From the NCBI GenBank assembly GCA_022559845.1, contig CM040121.1, positions 348,352,243 to 348,416,242 of the forward strand: DNA of 64,000 bases, read 5' to 3'. A program made the translations under genes and the position numbers. The notes beneath the pieces are model-generated. The model made no database searches and was not told where the DNA came from. It worked only from the letters and a program-made list of their open reading frames with translations. The stretch comes from Amorphophallus konjac. Its lineage: Eukaryota > Streptophyta > Magnoliopsida > Alismatales > Araceae. This document shows, one piece after another, positions 21,561 to 32,974 of the stretch (position 1 is the stretch's first letter; each line of letters opens with the position of its first letter).

Positions 21561-24152
21561 TTGTGTGATGCATGTGCCCTAGGTAAACAAACTAGAAAAT
21601 CATTCAAGGGAAGATCTGAAAATACATCATCCAAATCACTCGAGCTAATTCATATGGACCTATTTGGCCCAACCAGAACTGCTAGCTTAAGTGGTAGAAA
21701 ATATGGATATGTCTTGGTGGATGACTTTTCTAGGTTCACATGGGTTTTCTATCTCACACATAAAAATGATACTTTTGATGAGTTTCAGGCACTCTACATG
21801 AAGATAAAGCAGGACGGTGAGTTTAAAATTTCCAAGATTCAATCTGATCACGGTGGTGAATTTGAAAATGCTAACTTCTATAACCTTTGCAGGGCCGAAG
21901 GGATTTCACACCGATTTTCTTCACCAAGAACGCCGGAGCAAAATGGTGTAGTTGAAAGAACACTTGTAGAGATGGCAAGAACCATGCTTGCTGAACGGCA
22001 ACTTCCAAGGAGATTTTGGGCTGAAGCGGTAAATTCGGCATGTTACATTATCAACCACTCTATGGTAAGGCCACACACCAAAAAGACTCCTTATGAGTTG
22101 CTGAAAGGTAAAAAGCCTTCTCTCTCACATATGAAAGTGTTTGGGTCAAAATACTTCATCCACAACAATGACAAAAGAGACTTAGATAAATTCGAGCCCA
22201 AGAGCGATGAAGGTATATTCCTTGGATATTCTGATAGATCTAGGGCTTATAGAATTTATAATATCAAAAGTCAAACTGTGGAAGAATCACCCCATATTTT
22301 CTTTGATGAATATCATGATTCCAACAATGATAACTCTTGCAGGAAAAACGATGAAGATGGAGAATTCTTAAGCATAAAGGACAAGAGTGATCCTCCACAT
22401 GAAGAAATAAAAGAAGATGGTGACCTAGCTGAATCAAGCAATGCAAGGGATCAAGCTCCAGGAGAAGGTAACGATTCTACAAATATTAGAATTCTTAAGG
22501 ATCATCCCTTGGAGAATGTCATTGGTAGCTTGAATGACCCACCTAGAACTAGGTCACATTTTAAAATTGTGGAAGAATTAGATCAACTTGCTCTTGTCTC
22601 GCAACATGAACCCAAAAATATTGATGATGCTTTAAAAGATGAAAACTGGATAAATTCCATGCAAGAAGAGCTAAACCAGTTTGAGAGAAACAAAGTTTGG
22701 CATCTTGTTCCTAGACCTTCATCACAATCTGTCATAGGCACTAAATGGGTTTTTAGGAACAAACTAAGTGAGGATGGCAAGATAATAAGAAATAAGGCTA
22801 GATTGGTGGCTCAAGGGTATAATCAAGAGTTTGGGGTAGACTTTGATGAATCTTATGCCCCTGTTGCTAGACTCGAAGCCATCAGAATTTTACTTGCCTT
22901 TGCATGCTCCCTTAGTATAAAGCTGTATCAAATGGATGTCAAAAGTACTTTCTTGAATGGCTTGATCAAAGAAGAAGTCTATGTTGAGCAGCCCCCTGGC
23001 TTTGAGAATTCTAACAATGCAGATTTTGTATACAAGCTAGACAGGGCGCTTTATGGACTTAAGCAAGCACCAAGAGCTTGGTATGAGAGACTAAGCTCGT
23101 TCCTCATTGAAAAAGGGTACACACGAGGTAAGGTAGATCAAACACTTTTCACCAAGAAGCTAGGTAAGAACATCTTGATTGTTCAAATTTATGTTGATGA
23201 CATTGTGTTTGGTTCTACAAAATCTGAAATATGTGAGGAATTTGCTAACCTCATGACTAGCGAATCTGAGATGAGCCTAATGGGAGAACTTCAATTCTTT
23301 CTCGGTTTGCAGGTCAACCAAGGAGAAGATGGTTGCTTCATAAGCCAAGTCAAATACATCAAGGAGCTGCTAAAAAGATTTGACATGGCAAACAGTAAAA
23401 TCATTGGAACTCCGATGAGCACCTCAACTTCACTGGATTCGGATGAAAATGGTAAATTGGTGGATGCCAAGGTCTATAGAGGTATGATTGGTTCTTTGCT
23501 TTATTTGACTGCATCCCGACCAGATATCCAGTTTAGTGTATGTCTTTGTGCTAGATTTCAAGGTAGTCCTAAAGAATCCCATTTGACTGCCGTCAAACGT
23601 ATCCTTCGATATCTTGCCGGCACTCAAGATTTGGGATTGTGGTATCCGTCATCATGTGATTTATCTCTTATATCTTATTCTGATGCGGACTACGCTGGAT
23701 GCAAGCTGGATCGCAAGAGTACTAGTGGCTATTGTCAGTTTCTAGGCGGGTGTTTAGTTTCTTGGGCCTCCAAGAAACAACACTCAGTTGCCCTCTCAAC
23801 CGCGGAGGCAGAATATGTTGCTGCAGGGAGCTGTGGCACCCAAGTGTTGTGGATTAAACACCAACTCCAAGATTACTTGGTGGATCTCGGTTGTGTCCCG
23901 ATTCTGTGTGATAACACTAGTGCTATCAACCTTGCAAAAAATCTAGTCCAGCACTCTAGGACTAAGCATATTGAGATTAGACATCACTTCATTAGAGATG
24001 AGGTCGGTAAGAAAAATTTTGAACTGCATTTTGTTGATACTCTAAATCAAATTGCTGATATTTTCACCAAGCCCTTGTGTAATGACAGATTTTCAACACT
24101 CAGAAGAGAGCTTGGTCTTTGCCGACCTCAGGCCAATAAGAATTTGAAATAA
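21561..24152 (+). CDS. Sirevirus integrase-reverse transcriptase-RNase H, open 863 codons
   Basis: The first residues complete the HHCC motif (CDACALGKQ). The integrase core shows Asp33 (HMDLFGP), Asp96 (SDHGGEF) and Glu132 (NGVVER), with 35 residues between the last two, as expected for DDE integrases. The RT (RVT_2) starts near [20 protein letters not shown] and has [12 protein letters not shown] and the catalytic YVDDIVFG (about 23195). RNase H follows with [18 protein letters not shown] and [16 protein letters not shown]. It has no stop although gag-protease upstream has eight, so it is an untranslated remnant rather than a working gene. The listed start is simply the first start-like codon after the stop at 21549. 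Confidence 0.92.
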   Translation: MCDACALGKQTRKSFKGRSENTSSKSLELIHMDLFGPTRTASLSGRKYGYVLVDDFSRFTWVFYLTHKNDTFDEFQALYMKIKQDGEFKISKIQSDHGGEFENANFYNLCRAEGISHRFSSPRTPEQNGVVERTLVEMARTMLAERQLPRRFWAEAVNSACYIINHSMVRPHTKKTPYELLKGKKPSLSHMKVFGSKYFIHNNDKRDLDKFEPKSDEGIFLGYSDRSRAYRIYNIKSQTVEESPHIFFDEYHDSNNDNSCRKNDEDGEFLSIKDKSDPPHEEIKEDGDLAESSNARDQAPGEGNDSTNIRILKDHPLENVIGSLNDPPRTRSHFKIVEELDQLALVSQHEPKNIDDALKDENWINSMQEELNQFERNKVWHLVPRPSSQSVIGTKWVFRNKLSEDGKIIRNKARLVAQGYNQEFGVDFDESYAPVARLEAIRILLAFACSLSIKLYQMDVKSTFLNGLIKEEVYVEQPPGFENSNNADFVYKLDRALYGLKQAPRAWYERLSSFLIEKGYTRGKVDQTLFTKKLGKNILIVQIYVDDIVFGSTKSEICEEFANLMTSESEMSLMGELQFFLGLQVNQGEDGCFISQVKYIKELLKRFDMANSKIIGTPMSTSTSLDSDENGKLVDAKVYRGMIGSLLYLTASRPDIQFSVCLCARFQGSPKESHLTAVKRILRYLAGTQDLGLWYPSSCDLSLISYSDADYAGCKLDRKSTSGYCQFLGGCLVSWASKKQHSVALSTAEAEYVAAGSCGTQVLWIKHQLQDYLVDLGCVPILCDNTSAINLAKNLVQHSRTKHIEIRHHFIRDEVGKKNFELHFVDTLNQIADIFTKPLCNDRFSTLRRELGLCRPQANKNLK

Positions 24153-26049
24153 TGATCTTGTTCAATTTAGTGTGTGTTTTTGTAGATTGGTGTTTCATGC
24201 ATTGTTGATATGTCAATAAGTCATTTTGCCATGTGTCGCATTGCATATGGATGCATAATCATGAATTGAGTTCATGTTCATAATACATTACATGGTTTGT
24301 GTTGAGAAGCATCATTCTTGCATGGCCATGGTATATCAAATGTTGATGTATGGAAGGGCAGGTTATGCTTGCCTAGAAGCACTCAATATGCATGAGGTTT
24401 CACCTCCGCCAAGTACCATGCGTCACGGTCACATATAGGCTATATAGTAAGGGAGAGTTGTCTTTTTGCAGCATTCATAAATATGTTTCATCTTTATTCT
24501 GTTGCATTTATTAAGTGTACAACCATGTGTTGGGTCATGCATCTCATATCTGTCATATTCATGTCAACCCCTGCATGTTTCAGGTCATTATCCTCTTGAC
24601 ACTTCTCATTACACTTGCTTACACACATAACTCCTTGCGTGCATTCACTGCATATCCTTAGGGGGAGTCTTGCTTCCTTTCTTAACCTCTTGCAATCTGC
24701 ACTTCTTGGCGTACAGTCTGAATTTGAGATCATGAGACTGACGAACATATGGTGTAAGAGCTTTCTATTATATGCCCTAATGATTGTCCATTCAATGAAA
24801 ATGGTTCAGATTTAATGATTTCCTTGTAGTTCTGATATATCTTGTTTGAAATCATCTATGTTCTGAAGCTTTAATAGACCTTAACTAGAGACTGCATATT
24901 GTGTTTTGCATGACTATCCTGAAATCTGAAAATCCAAACGTCTTGACAACTTTGGTGATACACTCAGGCTTAGTATTGCTTCTAAACATATTGATGAGCT
25001 GGAATTCCGGAAAATCTTTTTGACAGAGCAATGATATTATTGCACGGAGAAACATGTCATGTCATCAAATCAAGTGACAAATGCATATGTCATGATGTGC
25101 CCTTGTTATCTCTATTTTAAAACTTTTGGACTCTAGGCAGAGCAATGGCATAATTGCTGAGAAATATATCCTCTCATCAAAGAAATAAGATTGGGTATGT
25201 CATGACGTGACTTTACTATCTCTGTTCATTCTGAAGCATAACCGTCAGTCTTGCCAAATACCTAGGGATACTGACGTCTGAACAACGTGTATTCTTACGG
25301 CTAGGAGGCATGAACTAGACTTGATTGCTCGTATAAAGTGAGTCATGTGCCTTCAAATACTAAAGATATTGACAATCAACAGATGCTACAATCATTCAAT
25401 TCCATGCTTCAATCATGATTGTTTAGCCTCAATACATGCTTTTGTGTTATTGCCTTTGTCGTTATTGAATATGGCTATATAAGACAAGGGAAGGTTAAAC
25501 ACTGCCATGCTTTGCAGCTTTGGTTCATTTCTATTAAATCTTGGATGTAGCTGCTTTTCGAACTCTGTTGATGAATTCGGATTTCATTAGATTTGAACCA
25601 TATATGTTGCTCACGGTCTGTTTCAGGTTTACATATAATGGCTTGCTCTTCACTCCTTTCAGCTCTAGTCTCACAGATATTTCACTTTATTACTCCTTTT
25701 TGGTGTTGGCAAAGGGGGAGAATTCTTTGTGTGATTCCTTTGTCGCATTAGCTATGCGTTATCGCGTTATCTTTGGGGGTTGTGTGAATGGTGTACGGGG
25801 AGAGTCCAAGGGGAGAGAATCCATTGCTCACTTTGCATCTCATATGTGTATGTGATGGGGCTTGGGGCTTGCATAACTGCTAGCATTCATATTGCATAGC
25901 ATTCATATCTGCATTCATAATTGCATTCCCATGCTATTACTATCATGAATCTTGAGCTGCATATATTGCATTTGTTATAACTTGTGCCATTTTAAACATT
26001 CATATCACATAATGACTCACAGTGTTACCATCATCAAAAAGGGGGAGAA
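24153..26049 (+). other. Sirevirus 3' non-coding region with multiple polypurine tracts
   Basis: About 1.9 kb lie between the RNase H stop and the 3' LTR. Purine tracts AGGGGGAG occur at about 24659, 25714 and 26040, with a weaker one near 25810; repeated polypurine tracts are typical of Sireviruses. The short frame at 25541-25855 shows no recognisable domain, and no envelope-like transmembrane protein is seen. Confidence 0.7.
26036..26049 (+). other. Polypurine tract adjoining the 3' LTR
   Basis: AAAAAGGGGGAGAA directly precedes the 3' LTR start TGTTGTGTCC at 26050, the position of plus-strand priming. Confidence 0.85.
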
Positions 26050-26205
26050 TGTTGTGTCCCTGAAGTCATTTGAGTCATTCTGTGGTCACTTGGGTCATTC
26101 GACATCATTCTATGGTCATATGCATTCTGTGGTATTCTTGGTTTTGATAATGGCTAAACACTATTAGTCATTGTTGTTTTTCACTCCTATATGACTGACA
26201 TATGT
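26050..26205 (+). repeat. Sirevirus 3' LTR, first 156 bp only
   Basis: It matches 16937-17092 almost base for base, then stops after ACATATGT. Sequence beginning TGATGAGGGCATC follows immediately. The remaining about 1.7 kb of LTR is absent from the window. Confidence 0.95.
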
Positions 26206-28491
26206 TGATGAGGGCATCTCACGACACTCCCTCTAGCTCGGGTCGCCTGCACACTCTTGATGTGGATTGATTATGGTCTACACTTGTTATCTTCATTTCT
26301 CAAGTTTCATCTTATGTATTTTCCTTTTATTGAGTCCTATCTTTTGTATTTCCCTTTATTGAGTCATGTGGTTCTAGTCCATTTCCCTTGTTATGCTTAA
26401 TTGTGCCTTATTCTCTTAGTTATGGGCCCATAGGATTGAGTCTAGGATATGCTCGGTCTTTTGTCTTATTGTCAGGGGCATTTTGGTCATGTAAAGAATG
26501 GTTGCCTATATATAGGCCCATCTCTCCTCATGTACTCAACTTTTGATGAATCAATTTGAATAGAAATATCTCCCACATCTCTCTTCCCCCACTAAATTTC
26601 TCCCCTTCTCTCTCTCTCTCTATCTCTTTTTCTCTCTCCCACAAGGAAAGGGGCAAACTTCTCCCTCTCTCCTCCCCCTCCCAATTACTCCCAACCCCCA
26701 CCTACCTCCACTAACTCCCCACCACTCCCCATAACCCCTCTTTACTCCCCTCCTTGTCCCAAGGAAGTTCCACCAATCCAAGCCCCACCACCCAACTACC
26801 ACCTACCCAACACCACTTCCTAAGCACCCCTTCCTCTCCCCAAGGTTGAAGGGGCTCTTCCCAAGCCCAATTTCAAATTTCCCTCTCCCTAGGGCAGTGC
26901 CCTTCCATCTTCCCACCTCCCTAACCACCCAAGGTCGCCCCTCCCTTCCCCATCTAGCCCAAGTTCGCCCCCCTCTCTCCCTTGCTCTCTCCTTGCCCAC
27001 CAAGAGCTCCACCTTCCCTCCACTCATCTCACAGCCCTCTCCAGCCATTTCACCCCCCAACCTTCATTCCCCTACAACTCTCACAACCCCTAAACACCCC
27101 ACATCCCCCCCTCCATAGCCATTAGACACACCTCCCACCTCTTACTCTCTTGGCCATCCCCTTCCCCACACCCTCTTCCTCTCCTCATTCTATCTCTGTT
27201 TCAGGCAGTAGAGTGGCAGCGACTTGCAGAGGCAGCCACGACTGTCTCTCAAAGATTCAGGTGGCAAGGCCTATATTGATGGAATCATCTGTGAGGTAGC
27301 TTTCCAACGGTGGTAGTCTCGCATCCATCCGAGTCCGGAGCTGTTCGTATTCGAGGATCTCGTCCAACTGCGCAATCTGTCCTTGTCTGAAGGCCTGAAG
27401 CTGAAAGCAGAAGCTGCCACAGCCAGCTCGTGAAGGATCTGAGTGCTATTTTTGGAGGGAAGAAACTACGTCCAGTTAGCCTTCATCTCCAAGAAGAAGG
27501 ACCTCATTCGGCCACCGGAGCTATCAGTTACCATTTTCTTTGCCGGAGTGTGCAGTCTGTCACCTGTGGGTCCAAGTTCGACCAGTCCCCACTTCTCCGG
27601 TCACCACTCTCTTCTCCGACCTTGGATTGTGGCCCCGTCAACATATGCTCAAAGCTACTCCGACCACGATCGCGCCACCACCAGTTTCGTTCCATTTAGA
27701 GTTAGGGAGCATCCGCAATGCCTTCTGCAACCTACTGCATCAGTTCTGCATCAGTCAGTGGCAGAGCGTTGCTGTCCTGCTCCAGTCGCCGGTCTGATCA
27801 GCCCCGCATTCCAGAGCTTCTGCAAAAATTCAGACATCATCCTCTGTCAGTTGAGAAACTTTTGGCACCAGTTTCATCAAGTTTGGAGTTCTGTAGAGTC
27901 CGTGGCAGCGTCGTCATCGACACCCTGTCCAGTGAGCCTGAAGCTTGGCAGAACCGGCGGAGTTCTGAAAGTCGGTCTTCTTTGCTTAATTCCCCCACCC
28001 CGCTTGGCCGGCTGAAGGCCCCTCCCGGCGTGGAGGTAGTATTGGTTGTACTAAGCTTAATCCCTACCCCAAGATCACCCCTGCTGGGAGAGGTGTAGTG
28101 TTGTACTTCTTTCACTTTCAGGTCAAGCGACACCGCCGTGGTGATCGGGTATATACCCTCGCCTCCCGGCGCGCCCTCGTCTCCGAGCGGGATCGGTGTT
28201 TTCACACCGATCAGGTGAGCCTTTGATACTACCCTTGATTGCCTTATTTCTGCGAGTTTAGTATTTCTTTGAATGCCCGTCGGACGGTGAGAAGAGAGCC
28301 CGTACTAGTATGCTACTTTGAAGGTGTCCACCGCGGACCGGGAGAGAGTGCCACCCGAACCCCGCCCTGCGGGCCAGCCACCCACTAAGTTGGGAATCCT
28401 AGGCCCTTTGAGGTCAGCCTAAGCCAACTAAGTCAATTAGAATCATTGGGTCTCGCCCCGGACCCTTGCCATCATCCCCCGGCCCCGCCGG
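26206..28491 (+). other. LTR-like promoter region of an unclassified retroelement
   Basis: It starts with TGATGAGG exactly where the Sirevirus LTR breaks, suggesting an LTR inserted there. It has a TATATATA box at 26507-26514, followed by a 600-bp stretch of almost pure pyrimidine plus A (about 26575-27185), and a splice-acceptor-like TCTGTTTCAG ending at 27205. From 27206 to 28491 there is no convincing gene. Open frames on the plus strand (27430-28098) overlap each other in different frames and show no domain. An alternative reading is a 5' UTR and first intron of a transposon or gene fragment. Confidence 0.4.
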
Positions 28492-28710
28492 TGTTGACAC
28501 CCGTTTTATACCGATAATTTGAGTTGTTTCTCTTACTCTCATTAATTGATGCCCTAAGTTGTCCATCATTTGTTGGGCCATTTTTGTGGCACGTCCTGGG
28601 CCCATTTTATGGGTAGCCTCCCTCCTTGGTAAAGGTCGTATCAATTCAGGGCTTGTCGGACCTTGGCTTTGATTAATTGAACTGTTTTATAAAAGTCAAG
28701 TACCCAAGAT

Positions 28711-30745
28711 CATGAACGGTCCAGCATCAGCCGTTCAAAACTGGGGCAGTTGATACCAGACCGTTCACACATTTTGGTTATTTGCTGAGGATTTTCTTAA
28801 TATTCACCGATGGGCTTTTGTGCGGCCCTATTCTGCCCGTTCAAACGAGTGGACGGCCGAATACCAACCGCCCATATCTCAGAGTCCTACGTGTGCTAAT
28901 CTCCTCAGACAATTATCCAAATATTTGAATTATCATCGACATGGTGAAACGGTTGGATATTGGCCGCTCTACACTAGAACGGTCTTACTAGAACCGTTCA
29001 CGTTTGAGGGTCCAACGGCGGGCGTTTCGGCCAGTTAGAGAGATAATTGGGTTGATTTTCTGATTTTCCGAATTTCCACCGACAGCTTGGACGGTCTGAA
29101 CCAGACCGCCCAAATTTTGAGCGGTCTATCGTAAGACCGCTCATCCCGTCGGATGAGGCTTTTTAACAGACTTTTGTCTCTCTTATTCATGGCTTTATCC
29201 CCAGTTTGTTTTGATGATTTCTCCGTGGATAATTAACCAAATTTGATGCCATTTCGACTGGATAAGAGATTATGATAATGTGTATGATTTATCTTTTATA
29301 ATCTCGGCCTAAAAATGTCTAAAAACCCCAATTTCGAGGCTGGCTTTCTAGGCTCTATAAATAGACCCTAGTGGCCGGATATCGAAAAGGGGGGGAATTT
29401 TGGTCGACGGCGAAGCCCTGCCGCATTTCCGAACGACCTAGCACCAAGGAGGGAGGCTCTCTACGTCCTTACGAGCCTCCGGTTCAGGGAGTAGTCCGTG
29501 TGTCAAGTCATAGTGTCATTTCTCTGATTTCTTCATCATCTGTCGCATGCGTTGTTCTCTCTCTGCGTTTCCCTCGTTTTTCTCCCCATGCATACACCCA
29601 CCTACGTTTTTGTCACCCTAGGGGTTTAAAACCCCCCAGGTATCCCCCTATCCATTTGTTCATGCTTAATTCTTCTTACATGAATGCGTACTACGTCATT
29701 TAATCCTAATCTGGGTGTCTCTTCTGTGTCTCCACATTGTTTTGTAGGTCAGCACTTCATCAGCACGAGGCCCATCCCCTCTGGCCGGCTGGAGAGGGTG
29801 GAGGTGAACCCTTTTGCAACTCTTGGCGTGGTGGGCGTGCGCGGTTCCTTTAGGCCCGTTCAAGACGACGAGTGGCATTCACTGCACCGCCCTTCTTCAT
29901 TCTACGGTTCACTTCAAGCCGCCCATCTTCCAGGAGTTCTTCCCGCGCGTTCGGCAGCACTCTTAGACGGCCTGTCGTAGGGCCGTGTGTCTTTAAGGCG
30001 GTTCTGCATCGACCGTGCATCCTCCCAGTGCTGCGTCAAGGCGAGTGTCTCCCCTTCCTTTCCAAAGTACGGTACGCTAGTCACGTGCTGGACTTTGGTG
30101 GCGATCACGGTCACTCTCTATTTTTTTTCTCCATCCTCTCACTGCGCTTTGTTTGTTATTCCCAATATTATTGCTTTATTCATAACCTATCATCCACCAA
30201 GTGAGGAGAGGAGAGGAATATATATCTACACCCCTTTTGTGGCGATCACGGTGGGACACCTAATGCCCATCGTGCCTTTGAGTTGCTGACCCTCCTTATT
30301 TGTTGTCCAAGTTTTCTCTTTAGAGTGGTTTGCAGGGTGAATGTGTTTTCTGTCCTCTGGGGGCCTACGCGGTTCTTCCTGGGCCGCCCACCCACGGGAG
30401 CGGTCGATATTCTACCGTCCATCCCCTGTAGTCGGAGCCAGCTTCAGCGGTATTTCCTGTTACACACGGTGCTAGATACACCGTTCATATTGTAGAGCGG
30501 CCTAGACCTGGCCGTTCAGTTTTCCAGCACAGGTACGTTTGGGTCTGTTCTTACTACAGGTACACGGCTGATTGAGGGCCGTTCAAGAGGTGGCACGGTT
30601 GACTAGTGACCGTCTTTCGGGTATTCTCCTGCCCTTGCTACCTCATTTTTTTTAGGTTCTGTGATTACGCTATAGTTCTGTGCTCTCCCTGGGTTAGACG
30701 GTTTCACATACACCGTTCTACTGTAGGAGCGGCCGAAGAGGGGCC
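28711..30745. repeat. Mini-hairpin family, 5' cluster
   Basis: About twenty short inverted repeats of the form (G)RCGGYC-N5-11-GRCCGYYC are spread through the LTR/leader. Clear cases are GAGCGGTC/GACCGCTC (29119-29142, 8-bp stem), GAACGGT/ACCGTTC (28977-28999) and GAGCGGCC/GGCCGTTC (30495-30517). The outer CGG/CCG is constant and the inner bases vary with compensation. Related clusters occur at 60300-60500 and 63485-63860 in the 3' part of the same element. Confidence 0.8.
29356..29363 (+). promoter_or_regulatory. TATA box of the large Tat element
   Basis: TATAAATA lies in the context GGCTCTATAAATAGACCC, about 865 bp after the presumed LTR start. Confidence 0.65.
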
Positions 30746-31378
30746 GTTCATCTGGTGCCACAGTGTGTTTACGTTATACCTGGATTGTCATATTCTATGG
30801 GGTTTGCTATGCTTGGTGCTACTCATTGACTTCCCCCCTGTTCTCTTATCATCATTGTATTACCATGCTTTTCATTGCTCACGTGTATACTTGCTCATTG
30901 ATTGATAGCTACTAGGCTAGTTTGTGCATGCGCTCCGGTGCGCATAGGTGCATCGACCTCTTCTCATATTAGTTGCATTCCTACCGAGGTAGGGTTTCCT
31001 CTCGTCTCCATATTCCTTGGAGCCGACTAGGGACCTTGCTGAGGACCTCCGTAAGCCCCCGTGAGCTGTGGATTCCCACACGGACGCCGGACAGGTTGTA
31101 CCGTACCCACCTCAGTCTAGGGTTGCATCCGCAAGTAAGAGATCCTGATAGAGTCACACAGTTCACCATTTCCTATCCCAGTTAGGCGCCTAGTGGTTGA
31201 GCGGATTTATATTGTCATTAATCCACTAAAACTTGAAGAAGAAGATATAAGGAATTGACGAGCATCATTATAAGAACTTGATTGCATTACTAAGTGATTC
31301 TGCTCTCATCTCTCTCCATTGTATGCGTTTAGTTGCTTGGTAGATCTGATTGATTGGTGTTGTTGGTTCTAGCCCTAG

Positions 31379-32974
31379 GTGTCTTGGTGTATGTGGGGTT
31401 GCCTTCTTCACCCACGATCACCTCCTAGGGTCGACTCTTATTTCCATTCCTACTCCAACCCCTTGTTCGATTCGTCGTCTTCCATGTCGTCATACGACTT
31501 CTCTTCGGCCCACGAGGACTCCCTTCCTCGTGGTCTCCTTGAGGACCCACCTCGGGTCACCCATTTGCAGGGGGGAGAGGGGGCGGCCCCTTCGCTCCCG
31601 ACCATTCTTGGCGAGGGTCCCCGACCCTCTCTTTCAAACCCGCCCAATCAGAATTCAGCCAGTATGATCCTCGATATGATGGCCCAGCTGGACCCCACCC
31701 AGCTCCATCTCATCAGACGAGCTTTGCAAGGGGGCGATGCCCCGGCCTCAATTCCGCCTCATGACACGATTGTTGTTGCCACCACATCCCCCGTGGTCGG
31801 GACCACCTCCGTGGCTCCCATTGACCTTACTCCTATCCACCCTCAGACCTTTCACCATCCCAATATGGAAATGGGCCAGGCTTCCACCTCGGTCCATCAA
31901 CAGCTTGATAAAGGAAAGTCCCCCCTCCCCTATGTTCCTTACCTTGATCCGTACACCACGATTTCTCCATCACCTCAAGCCCCCATAGTCCCTGCGGACT
32001 TCGCTAGGTTACAATCAGGGGCGACCCAGTTGACTCATGCGGATATGGGCCCTTCCTCAGCCCATTATCCCTCTTACGGGTTGCCCCCTTCATCAGCTTA
32101 TCCTTTGGCCACCTATCCAGGTATTACTCCTCTTGCTCCTTCCCCTCCTTCCCGGGAATGGGAAATCCTTGACAAATGGGCTGCTATGCAGCAACAAATT
32201 GATCTCCTCCATAAGCGGGTCGGCCCGCAATCTCTTGCCGATGTCCCTATCCCTAACTTTAGGGACATTCGTTTTCCTTCTCAGTCTGAACTCCCCGTGT
32301 ACCGCAAATACGATGGGAATGGCAACCCGTTCATCCACGTTCGGGAGTTCTTGTACGAATCGGCACAGTTGCAGCAGGACGATCGCTTGATGGCCTATTT
32401 GTTCCGTCGATCTCTGGAAGGGGTCGCTCTGGAATGGTTCTACACCTTGCCTATGGAGGAGGCCGAGAACTTCAAGACAGTCAAGGAGAGGTTTATACAG
32501 AGATTTCAGGATCGGGTTGGACCCGAATACTCTTTCACTGACCTAGTGGCGGAAAAGATGAAGCCGGAAGAAGACTTCGCAACCTATGCAGACCGCTGGA
32601 GGAAGATGGCCTCACGTGTGCCCGGGCAGATCCCGCAAGAGGAAAAAGTGAAGTTGTTAATTTCCAACGCTACACCGACTTTCAGAAATATTCTGGCAAT
32701 GAATGATATCGCAAACATGCACCAGCTATACAGCAGAGCTAGGTTTATTCAAACCCAATTCAAGGACTCCCCCATCCATTCTTTATTCGAGGCCCAGAAG
32801 CCCAAAGCCACCAAAAGAACCCAAGGCCCCGTCACTGAGGGAGTACAAATTAATGAGCAAGTCCAGGCCGTTCAATTCCCCCAACAAGCCGCGCCACCCC
32901 GCTTCCCACCGCCTCAGCGCAACCCCCAGTATGCCGCTCCGCAAGTTCCCCAGCCCACCTTCCAAGTCCTGTAA
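31379..32974 (+). pseudogene. Tat Gypsy gag (capsid) segment
   Basis: This is the first part of a single gag-pol frame. A Ser/Pro-rich N-terminus of about 250 residues precedes the gag domain: FRDIRFPSQSELPVYRKYDG, LEWFYTLPMEEAENFKTVKE, RFIQRFQDRVGPEYSFTDLV and WRKMASRVPG. The TAA at 32972-32974 interrupts a Pro/Gln-rich linker that continues in the same frame. The start codon is uncertain because no Kozak or PBS evidence fixes it. A gag C-terminus of the same type occurs in the minus-strand derivative at 8570-9745. Confidence 0.85.

Larger units (their letters stand above)
16937..26205 (+). mobile_element. Sirevirus-type Copia retrotransposon, 3' LTR truncated
   Basis: The order is 5' LTR (16937-18779), PBS (18782-18793), gag, protease, integrase, RT and RNase H (18807-24152 in a single frame), about 1.9 kb non-coding with several AGGGGGAG polypurine tracts, and the first 156 bp of the 3' LTR (26050-26205). 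Sirevirus membership is inferred from the gag with CCHC knuckle plus a long coiled coil, the tRNA-Met PBS and the multiple polypurine tracts. No envelope-like ORF is seen. It inserted into the gag of the Tat-like element. The 3' break at 26205 coincides with the start of another LTR-like sequence. Confidence 0.9.
28492..31378 (+). repeat. Probable 5' LTR and leader of the large Tat element
   Basis: The presumed LTR starts TGTTGACACCCGTTTTATACC. TATAAATA at 29356 marks the promoter and a G-rich segment follows. I cannot place the LTR end or the PBS; GGCGCCTAGTGG at 31184 is a weak candidate. The region is full of mini-hairpins (28711-30745). No gene is seen in this 2.9 kb; short frames are incidental. 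Confidence 0.5.

Noticed and set aside
25541..25855. Envelope-like ORF of the Sirevirus
   Set aside because: The 104-codon frame has hydrophobic patches but no convincing signal peptide, coiled coil or transmembrane arrangement. It lies among polypurine tracts and looks incidental.
27430..28098. Host gene in the 27.4-28.1 kb region
   Set aside because: Three overlapping frames are open, with no recognisable domain, no consistent splice model and no homology to anything I recognise.
29371..31185. Several short plus-strand frames in the LTR/leader of the large Tat element
   Set aside because: They overlap in different frames in hairpin-rich non-coding sequence and have no domains.
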